Origin: Crotophaga sulcirostris
Lineage: Eukaryota > Chordata > Aves > Cuculiformes > Crotophagidae
Reading direction: 5' to 3'
Length of the DNA stretch: 64,000 bases
Assembly (NCBI GenBank): GCA_013397455.1
Contig: VYZB01000373.1
Coordinates: 785,857 to 849,856 of the forward strand
Position 1 is the first letter of the stretch. Each line of letters opens with the position of its first letter. Position numbers and translations under genes: made by a program. The notes below the pieces were generated by a model. That model did not search any database. It was given only the letters and a program-made list of their open reading frames with translations, and was not told where the DNA came from. This document shows, in pieces, positions 12,300 to 20,500 of this stretch.

Positions 12300-12885
12300 A
12301 ACACTGGTAAAAGCTCAGGATATTTTTAGTATCTTTAAAAAATACCTTAGGATCATCACACAGGCAGGAGACTTACACAAGATGGGTCCCAGTTAATTAT
12401 TATCTTTTGCAATTTTCACGATATGGGACTAAAGTTTGTTCAGCTGTATGGTTAAATAATAGTGCAATTTATTAGCATGACTTTTGGATGAGGAGCTGGG
12501 AACTTAATTAAATTAAGAAGTTCCAAGCCAGCCGTTGAGAGATACTGCCAATAGCTGCAAGGATACTGGGAGGAGTTGACTGATGGGTGAATTTGGCAGG
12601 TAATTTTTGAGGTGATGACCATCCAGCACCCTTAAAGATCCCTTTAGCACTTGTGCAGAAGGTGCCAGGAATGACTTAGCATTCATTATAATTGTATGTA
12701 AATATGTGATTATGTGCTTGATGAATAATGTATGGCTTTGTGTAGCTTTGTGTATAAATGAAGGGGACAAACCCCTTGGTGTGTGCTTTGATTTGAGGAA
12801 AACCTCCAAGCACCCGAGATTTGTGCAAATCTGAATAAAACAATTTCTCTCTTCATGATTTAGTTATTGGTTTATTGAACACCAG
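12300..12885 (+). repeat. 3' LTR of the endogenous retrovirus
   Basis: The element follows a run of six Gs in a purine tract. It has a TATA-like TATAAATG at about 12752, and an AATAAA at about 12834 followed by a T-rich U5-like end, giving a U3-R-U5 order on the + strand. The 5' edge is set by the purine tract; the 3' edge, near GAACACCAGG at about 12885, is approximate because there is no second LTR for comparison. It could still carry promoter or poly(A) activity for host transcripts. Confidence 0.65.
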
Positions 12886-13707
12886 GTAATGGATCCACAT
12901 GTTTGGACAACAATCTTCACTTCCGTTGCCAAATCAGAGTAGATACAGTATAGGATGTTCGTTTCATCAAGCTGCCACTTTTGTCACTTTGCTATAAATA
13001 ACGAGCATAAACAACCTTTTCCCTGCTGTCTGTACATACGTGGCCTGGTCAGCCTTCTCCATGTTTGTTGCTCAGACTGATTTTAGCAAGCTATTTGTGA
13101 TGCAGTTTGGAGAAGTAGCTAAGTAAGTCGTTACAAAACCATGGGTGCTAAATACTATTGCTCTCTTTTCATGCTTCATTAAGCAACAAGCTCTATCTCA
13201 CAAGTACCTGCCTCTGCTGGATCGAAAGTAGGACCACAAGCATAATACATATAATTTAGAAATTCTGTGTATTTAAAGAATATTGACATAGACGATAGTA
13301 CAACCTGAAGCTTAAACAGCTAAGAACAATGGTACTTACTGCAAACTGACCTCTAACACAGATAGTCTCATAGTTATTATGTGAAAACCAGAGTAAGCAA
13401 GATGGCTTTGGCACTCAAACTTCTGTAATGTCATCTGGAGTATTTTCTGTAGCATGGAGGCGTTTGGGTTTTTTTAATCTCGATTCAGGACAAGGAGGAT
13501 TTGTGAGATCAGTTGGATTCCCAGCAAAAGGAACTTGTTATTTCTTCTGATGCTAGCAGGAAAAGATGTTTGCCCTGAAAAAAAGTATAACAAAGGAAGC
13601 TGGAAGGATAACAACAAAGTGAGCAGACATCTGTTGTTTTTTATTTTATTTTATCACTGTGGGAGAGGGAAGTCTATTTTAACCTTATCTGTGTGGGACA
13701 ATGGCAT
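12886..13707. other. Non-coding, nothing recognised
   Basis: AT-rich sequence with no supported gene or named repeat. Confidence 0.4.
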
Positions 13708-13829
13708 CTGAAAATAAAATTCTGGCTTGTAATAGCAACTTCTTATTATAGAGAATGACATTAAACTAATTCAATAAAGAGCGCCAGATACAAGTCCTAC
13801 CGAAAATCAACATAGAGAAGTCAGAAATT
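13708..13829 (+). repeat. Diverged direct repeat, copy 1
   Basis: About 120 bp that match 15340-15461 in the same orientation. Shared runs include 'ctaattcaataaagag' (with one difference) and the exact 'gaaaatcaacatagagaagtcaga'. By eye the best 80 bp are roughly 85-90% identical. The repeat is either part of an unrecognised transposable element or one end of a local duplication. Confidence 0.75.
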
Positions 13830-15339
13830 AAACAGTGGCCGGTATCATTCCCTTAGAGTCAGAGACATTTTCAGTGTCCAGAAATTCCTCTGAAATACAG
13901 AAATGGAAAAAATAATCTGAATTATTTGCTTCTCATTATGATACATTTGTCCTTCATTCATTTTCACTGCAACATCAGCCAACTGATGTAGGACCTCCTT
14001 TTGTCAGCCTTATTGCAGAGATTTCTTAATGCACAAAAATGCAGCTGATTTATCCACATAATGAAATCAGCCCTAAAGAAACTGAGTTATTTCTACCAAA
14101 GACTGGGAAAGTAAGAGAAAGAGGGGTTGCAAAGTCAGAGTGGGCTACTTGTACATTTGCATTCTTAAATAAGTGTAACCCATTAATGCTTGTGTGACTG
14201 CCAGCTGAATTAAAATCACAGAGATAATTGTGTCTGAACACTTGCCTGTTCCAGGGTGTAACCCTTATTTATAAGGTTTTAAACTTACTATTCCACTGAA
14301 ATTAAGAAGAAAAAAAATCATAGCATTCAGAGCTATTGTTTCAGGCTGTTTGCAAACTCTAGAGAGCGTCATTGCAAATGTTTGCTTCCGATTATACACT
14401 TCTGCACTCATCGATATTCACATTTTTCAGTAAATAAAATCTTTCAGAGCAATAATAAAAAATAAATACCCTCCCCAGAGAAAAATGTGAGATTGCCAAA
14501 CCACTGTGACAAAGCCAAACAAACTTTAGCTGAGATTGTGTAATCTCAACAATCACTGTTGTCAAAATTGCAGAATGGTTTTAGCTGAGAATTTCAGCTG
14601 TTACCAAATTAACCTTATGCCTTTTACCAAAGGATTTTAGAAGCCAAAAGAAACAGTAATCACTCCCATCTGTTTTTCTAAAGTGCTTCAGCTCAGTGGC
14701 AAAATTCAAGAGAAACACAAGACTTAAATCCTCGCCTCTCCTTCTCCTCACTGCACCTTGCTGCTTTATTTCAATTAAGGTTTGCTGATTGTTCAATCCT
14801 AACACATTTCTTATGCAGCTTAATAACAACACAACCTGTATCGTGAGGCTAAATGCTGTCTAAAACAAACACATCCCTTGCCCCCAGCATTCTCCTCCCC
14901 ATAGGCATGACTGCTCTGAAATCTTTTAAAACGCTTGAAAATGAAAATTGCAATAGGTGTTCCACCCATAATCGCTTTAGGGACAGATAATATTTAGGTT
15001 ACATCCAGAACCCCTAATTTGCTTCTTGTATGTAAAACCAAACACAAATCTGAAAACCTACTTCTGGCTACTATTGCTGCCATCCCAGCTGGGCAGCAAA
15101 TGATCTGCTTATGGAACGGCCGGGATTTTGGTTTGATTCCTGCTACCACTCCAGCTTCACTTGCCTGGAATGGAGGCTTCACTGCCCGTCTGATGGGACC
15201 ACATGGTGTTCAGTGGTCCCCCTGCTGCGACACTACATTGTCTCACAGCAGGGGGAGATGGACTCCCCTCAGTGAACATGTACACACGCATTGTGCTGCA
15301 GAGGTGCAGGTTGCAGGGCAGGGTGACACCGCTGAGCAC
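13830..15339. other. Non-coding, nothing recognised
   Basis: No supported gene. At 15000-15330 the GC content rises and a + strand frame stays open (15019-15381), but its codons resemble no family. A GGTTTGATTCC at about 15130 resembles a tRNA B-box, but no tRNA or SINE could be built around it. Confidence 0.4.
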
Positions 15340-15461
15340 AGAAATATAAAGTTCAGGCTTATAGCACTAAACTCTTACTAAAGAGAATGGCATTAAATTA
15401 ATTCAATAAAGAGGGTCAGATGCAAGTCCCACTGAAAATCAACATAGAGAAGTCAGAGACT
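15340..15461 (+). repeat. Diverged direct repeat, copy 2
   Basis: The partner of 13708-13829. Homology stops close to where a CR1 fragment begins (about 15478), so CR1 insertion may have cut the copy short. Confidence 0.75.
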
Positions 15462-15477
15462 TCTGACTCTGGCAGGA

Positions 15478-15907
15478 CTAGGTGAAGGATCTGGAGCAAG
15501 AGTCTTATGAGGAGCAGCTGAGGGAACTAGGGCTGTTTAGTCTGGAGAGAAGGAGGCTGAGGGTAGATGTTATCACTGTCTACAACTGTCTGGAAGGAGG
15601 TTGTAGCAAGGTGGGTGCTGGTCTGTTCTCCCAGGTAACAAATGATAGGATGAGAAGAAATAGCCTCAAGTTGTGCCAGGGGAGTCTTAGGCTGGATATT
15701 AGGATAAACGTCTTTACTGAAAGAGCGGTGAAGCACTGGAGTAGGCTGCCCAGGGAAGTGATGGAGCCGCCATCCTTTGAGTAGTTCAAAAAGCATGTAG
15801 GTGTGGCACTTCAGGACATGGTTTAGTAGGCACAGTGGTGTGGGGCTGATGGTTGGACTAGGTGATCTTAGAGAACTTTTCCAACCTTTATGATTCTATG
15901 ATGCTAT
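15478..15907 (+). mobile_element. CR1 LINE fragment with ORF2 C-terminus
   Basis: An open frame at 15482-15784 encodes about 100 residues of the CR1 ORF2 C-terminal tail ([18 protein letters not shown], then an LR.DIR..VFTERAVKHW..LPREV pattern). It is followed by the CR1 3' region and a GATTCTATGATGCTATG tail ending at about 15907. The frame stays open because the element is fairly young; it lacks the endonuclease and catalytic reverse-transcriptase parts. Confidence 0.9.
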
Positions 15908-16100
15908 GATTGATGCTATATTTTCACTCTCTGCTTGTCCAGGAACTCGCAGCCCTTCACAAGCGAGTGCTTCTACTCTCTTGGGATCAGCCAGAAAGAC
16001 ACAGGGTCTACCAACAGGATCTCAGCAGCTTTGCTCCAGCAGGGTCACTGGTGGCTGAGGAGCGCCTGCAGCACCCTCCCCTCTCAGGGGGTCCCTGACC
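15908..16100 (+). repeat. Duplicate of the ABHD5 upstream flank, copy A
   Basis: This stretch aligns with 17175-17345 from the same starting word (GATTGATGCT) directly after a CR1 tail. Shared runs include GGGATCAGCCAGA, CTACCAACAG, GCTCCAGCAGGG and CGCAGCCCTTC/CACAGCCCTTC. Identity is about 70% by eye. Copy A has TG/CA or T/A where copy B keeps CpG, as expected of a copy that lost CpG-island protection. Confidence 0.7.
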
Positions 16101-16173
16101 CTCACCCACCACCCCGTCCCTCCCACCATTCCCACATGTGGCAGCAGCCCCCTCCTCAGTTGCCAGGGCCATA

Positions 16174-16201
16174 CAAATCTCCACCAATTAGTGGAGATTT
16201 G
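16174..16201. repeat. Perfect 11-bp inverted repeat
   Basis: CAAATCTCCAC (16174-16184) and its exact complement (16191-16201) flank a 6-nt loop, CAATTA. It sits between duplicate copy A and an LTR-like piece and may mark the edge of an inserted element. Confidence 0.8.
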
Positions 16202-16203
16202 GC

Positions 16204-16404
16204 TGTTGTGAACTTCATAATAACATTAAAACTGGTCCTTGGAAAAGTAATAGAATATGCGTCTAGAGGGGAAATATATTCTGTACCCAGCTCTTGCCTC
16301 GTTACGCATGATTGGTGGAATTATCCTGCTTGTGTCCAGTGCTGTAATAAAGGATATTTGCTTTCTAAAACTCCAAAATGAGTCTTAGAGAGTTTATTTG
16401 CTGG
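16204..16404 (+). repeat. LTR-like fragment
   Basis: This looks like the 3' part of an avian ERV LTR. It begins with TGTTGTGAAC, has an AATAAAGGATA poly(A)-signal region at about 16345, and continues with 'tgctttctaaaactcc' and 'gagtcttagagagtttatttgctgg', the style of ERVL-type U5 ends as I recall them. No internal retroviral sequence is attached, so it would be a solo or truncated LTR. Its edges are approximate. Confidence 0.45.
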
Positions 16405-16414
16405 TATTGCCCAT

Positions 16415-16553
16415 ATTGATGGGGCCTTGAGCAGCCTGGTCTGGTGGGAGGTGTCCCTGCCCATGGCAGGAGGGATGGAACTGGATGGGCTGTAAGGTCC
16501 CTCCCGACCCAAACCATTCTATGATTTTGGGGATCACTATGATTCTATGATTT
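16415..16553 (+). mobile_element. CR1 LINE 3' tail fragment
   Basis: About 140 bp of the last part of a CR1, with GGTGTCCCTGCCCATGGCAGG, a 'ggtccctcccgacccaaaccattctatg' style end and ATTCTATGA tail units. The element is abutted by another CR1. Confidence 0.85.
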
Positions 16554-17174
16554 TGGCAGCCACGAGGGCCAGCTGTGGTCTGGGGTGTGTCAACCACGGC
16601 ACTGCCAGCTGGTCGGGAGAGGTGATTGTGCGACTCTGCTCTGCACTGGTGAGGCCCCACCTCAATTACTGTGTCCAGTTCTGGGCACTGCAGTCTAAAC
16701 AGATTGTAAAGCTACTGGAGAGTGTCCAGAGGAGGCCACAAAGCTGGTGAATGGTCTAGAAAGGAAATTGTATGAGGAGCAGCTTAAGTCACTTGGTCTG
16801 TTCAGCCTGGAGAACACTGAGGGGGGACCTCAAGCAGTTTACAGCTTCCTCACAAGGGGAGGAGGAGGAGCAGGCACTGATCTCTTCTCTCTGACGACCA
16901 GTGATAGGACCCAAGGCAATGGCAGGAAAAGTGTGCCAAGGGAGGTTTAGGTTGGACATTAGGAAAAGGTTCTTCACCCAGAGGGTGATGGAGCCCTGGC
17001 ACAGCTCCCCAGAGAAGCAGTCATGGCACCAAGCCTGACAATATTCAAGAAGCATTTGGACAATGCCCTCAGACACACGGTGTGAGTGTTGGGGTTGCAC
17101 TGTGCAGGGACGGGAGCTGGACTGGATGATCCTTGTGGGTCCCTTCCAGCTCCTGTCATTCTGTGATTCTGTGT
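16554..17174 (+). mobile_element. CR1 LINE fragment
   Basis: About 620 bp covering the ORF2 C-terminus, split across frames at 16547-16750 and 16747-16950 (SALVRPHLNYCVQFWALQ, then EEQLKSLGLFSLE). It is followed by the 3' region and a CATTCTGTGATTCTGTG tail that ends at 17174, right where duplicate copy B begins. It belongs to the same subfamily as the reverse-oriented copy at 18734-19051. It lies within about 350 bp of the ABHD5 start codon. Confidence 0.9.
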
Positions 17175-17345
17175 GATTGATGCTGTGCCTTCACCCTCTG
17201 CCCGGCCAGGCGCTCACAGCCCTTCAGCTCTCCCGCTCTCTCGGGATCAGCCAGAGGGGGACACAAGGCCTACCAACAGCACCCCAACACCTTCGCTCCA
17301 GCAGGGCGGCTGGGGAGCGGCCCCCCCTCCCAGGGCTCCCTGCGC
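17175..17345 (+). repeat. ABHD5 upstream flank, duplicate copy B
   Basis: The partner of 15908-16100. It lies between the CR1 tail and the GC-rich promoter core and keeps more CpGs than copy A, so it is probably the original locus. Confidence 0.7.
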
Positions 17346-17508
17346 CGCCCTCCCCGACCGACAGGGGGCGCTGCGCGCGCCGGCGGCCGCCCCGGCGGTG
17401 ACGCAGGCGGCGGGCGGGGGGGGGGAGGAGCCCGTGATGGCCGGTGCCGCCGCCGTCGCGCTGTCCCTCTCGGCGCTGCCAGCTCCCGGCCGCCGCGCCG
17501 CCGCCGCC

Positions 17509-17537
17509 ATGGCCGAGGAGGAGGCTGCCAGCGAAGG
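17509..17537 (+). CDS. ABHD5: ABHD5 exon 1 (coding part)
   Basis: Encodes the acidic start MAEEEAASE plus two bases of a glycine codon. The donor is GG|GTGAGT. Its acidic residues resemble the mammalian N-terminus. Confidence 0.9.
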
Positions 17538-20500
17538 GTGAGTGCAGCGGGCGCGGAGCGACCCTCGCTCCCCGCGCAGGGCAGGGGGACGGAGCTGAGC
17601 TCCCGCGTCAGGGTGGGCTTGCCCCCCTCCTCCCGCCGCAGCCCCTCCGGGCAGCCGGGGGGCTGGGGGCGCTCCCGCGGGGGTCCCGGTGGGCTCCTGC
17701 GCCGCGTCCCGAGCGCTCTTGCTGCGGCCGGGCACGGCGCCGGCGCCGCTCTGCTGCTGCACAGCCCGCCCTCTGCCGCGGCTTCCGCGTGTGCGCTCGG
17801 GCCCCCCCGGGGGGCTCTGGGTGTGCGTGGGTTCGGGTCCCCCCGGGGGGCTCTGGGTGTGTGTTCGGGCCCCCCCGGGGGGCTCTGGGTGTGCGTGTGT
17901 TCGGGTCCCCCCGGGGGGCTCTGGGTGTGCGTGTGTTCGGGTCGCCCCGGGGGGGCTCTGGGTGTGCGTGTGTTCGGGTCCCCCCGGAGGGCTCTGGGTG
18001 TGCGTGTGTTCGGGTCCCCCCGGGGGGCTCTGGGTGTGCGTGTGTTCGGGTCGCCCCGGGGGGGCTCTGGGTGTGCGTGTGTTCGGGCCCCCCCGGGGGG
18101 CTCTGGGTGTGCGTGTGTTCGGGTCCCCCCGGGGGGCTCTGGGTGTGTGTTCGGATCCCCCCTGGCACGGGCAGGACTCCTGGAGGGTTTTGCCACCCTG
18201 GTGCTTTGCCTCCTGCCTGCGAGCGAGCCCCGTGGGTGCTGTCCCAGCTGCTGCCGCTGCTCCTCTGCCTGTATGGACACACACACGCGCTGCCCGTTTT
18301 GCTGCTGTAACCCCACATCTACCTGTGTGTGCACACACACACGCATACACTGTCTGCTTTGCTGCTTTAGCTCCACATCTGCCTGTATGGACACACACAT
18401 ATGCTGTCTGCTTTGCAGCTGTAACAGTACATGTACCCGTATGTGCACACACAAACACACATGCACTGTCTGCTTTCTTGCTGTAACTCCACATCTGCCT
18501 GTATAGATACACACACACGTGCACTATCTGCTTCACTCTGGCGTGCGTGCACACTGCTGCTGCCACCCTGTGCACCCCAGAGTCCCCTGTGTGTGTGGCT
18601 CTGCCTGTGCAGCTCTACCTGTACATACGCGTTCTCTGTCTTGTCGTTCCATACGTTCTGTATGTTCACTTAGTAAGGCTTGCCGGCTTCGCTACCCCTA
18701 TATTACCATCCTTCTGTGTAATGCTTGAGAGAGCCACAGAATCACACAGTGACCTGAGTTGAAAATCATAGTTGACCCACAAGGATCATCCAGTCCAACT
18801 CCTGTCCCTGCACAGGACAACCCCAGCATTCACACTGTGTGTCTTAGGGCATTGTCCAAATGCTTCTTGAATATTGTCAGGCTTGGTGCCGTGACTGCTT
18901 CCCTGTGGAGCTGTGCCAGTGCTCTACCACCCTCTGGGTGAAGAATCTTTTCCTAATGTCCAACCTAAACCTCCCTTGCCACATCCTCCTGCCATTCCCG
19001 TGAGTCCTATCATTGGTCACCAGAGAGAAGAAATCAGCACCAGAAGCAGGAGACTTTTCCCTTTTCTAGCACTGTAAGACCTGCATTCCTCATGTCCAGC
19101 TACCTGTGCTGACCTTCTCTTTCCTTTCCCCATTCCAAGGCATTCACATTCACCAAAGTAGCGCCTTTGGCATAAATTATCCTGCCTCTGTTTTTAGCAT
19201 ACAACCTTAATATTTGTTTGTAACTGCTTGCTCACACTGTCAATGTATGACTTTATTATAGCTATTAATCCCTATTCTGCCTGCAATTACATACTTCTGT
19301 ACTGTATCTTTTATCTGTGTACATTTGTATGTCTTAATAATAATCAAGTTATTAATCAGTGGTGTGCTCTTCTTCCATTCACATATTCTTTACTTGTGTA
19401 TGCCTTTTCGTACCTTGTCTTTCAGTGTATGTTTTGTTTCTCATTGTAAACTTCAACTTCCAGTACAGACCTGTTCTTACCCCCTTCTGTTGCCCTCAAA
19501 TATAGTTGGCCCTCCTTTACCCCGCTATAGAATAATAGTCATTTTATCTCTGACTCTGTTCACCAAATGTAGTTAGTATATCTGCTAGTCACTTATCTTC
19601 CATTTTGTTCTACCACGCTTCATGGTTCTAGTCCAAAAAATACTCAATCAGAAGGTATCTAGCAATACTCCAGTCATACATGTGCCTTATTCCCTCTGTC
19701 AGAGGTGTAAATGTGCTTTGTATGCACTGTTTACGTGATTTTTCTTTCCTGTTTCTCCATCCTTTAAATATCAGGTGCTGTATCTTATTGCTGATTGCCT
19801 GACCCTCAAAATTCATTTCTTACATTTTCTTCCTCCTTCCACCTCCTTTCTCTCGTAATTTATAAGTCTGGTGTTATTTTTGGAAATTCCACTTAAAATT
19901 ATTTAGCTAATTGTATGAAAATCATACTGTGCATTCATTACTTCCTGTTGAGGATGTTATTATTTGCATGTTATCATGTTATGTATCTGTGCTGTTGTCT
20001 TTCAGAACTACCTACATACTCAGTCCTGTTGTCTTGCCAGTCCTTTTTTCTGACTTCTGGCTTTGGTATTTCATATTTTGTTCCTCTGCCAGCTCAGTCT
20101 GACCAGAACTGGACTACCCATCTTTTCCAAACTCCGTTGTGCTTTATCACTATGTATACACAGCATACTCTTTTCAAGTATAAACTTCAAAGGCTTTCCT
20201 CTCAAAGCACCGTGCAGTTTTGTCTACTGGTAACTCTGTGCTCTCCTCATTTCCTCAAACTCAAAATAGCTTTGCAAAATAAAACTTCACCCCACCTTCA
20301 GCAACATTACCCATTTTAAACTACAGTTCCCTTCTTGGTTCCGTGTTCTGACCTGTTCACATTCATAAAATACACGTCAGTTGTAAAGCCTCTAGTTGAT
20401 GGTTTGTGGCTTTTCCAAGTAATAATCTTAAAATAGCTGTGTCTCAACCTGTTTTGTTTGTGTGTGCATTCAGCGCATTAGCCTGAACTGTATTAGCTGT

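Larger units (their letters stand above)
10560..12885 (+). mobile_element. Endogenous retrovirus, 3' half with 3' LTR
   Basis: A decayed, 5'-truncated provirus on the + strand. In order it has the integrase C-terminal half, a shortened and broken env-like region, a purine tract near 12290-12300 and a 3' LTR. The integrase fragments resemble gammaretrovirus-like (class I) ERVs. The stretch from the end of integrase to the purine tract is only about 1.1 kb, short for an env gene, so a deletion is likely. No gag, protease, reverse transcriptase or 5' LTR is visible upstream. Stops and frameshifts break every frame, so it cannot encode functional virus. Confidence 0.75.
17200..18165. promoter_or_regulatory. 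CpG island and ABHD5 promoter region
   Basis: A strongly GC- and CpG-rich block in otherwise AT-rich DNA, with the ABHD5 start codon at 17509. There is no TATA box just upstream, as is usual for island promoters. A TGACGCA (CRE/ATF-like) word lies at about 17399-17405, and GC boxes and runs of G follow at 17407-17427. The transcription start cannot be fixed from sequence. In mammals ABHD5 and ANO10 sit head to head, so minus-strand transcription from this island is plausible but not shown. Confidence 0.75.

Noticed and set aside
15120..15150. tRNA-like B-box (GGTTTGATTCC)
   Set aside because: No A-box at the right spacing and no cloverleaf could be built; no poly(A) or tail of a tRNA-derived SINE follows.
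1..17200. ANO10 coding exons on the minus strand, expected from synteny
   Set aside because: No anoctamin-like stretch was seen in the minus-strand frames; only its presence next door is inferred.
17247..18575. Open frames of 236-442 codons on both strands with proline/threonine/histidine- or glycine/cysteine-rich repeats
   Set aside because: They are read through the 36-bp minisatellite, which lacks stops in most frames on both strands, and they overlap ABHD5 exon 1 and its splice donor. The repeated peptides are an artefact of the DNA repeat.
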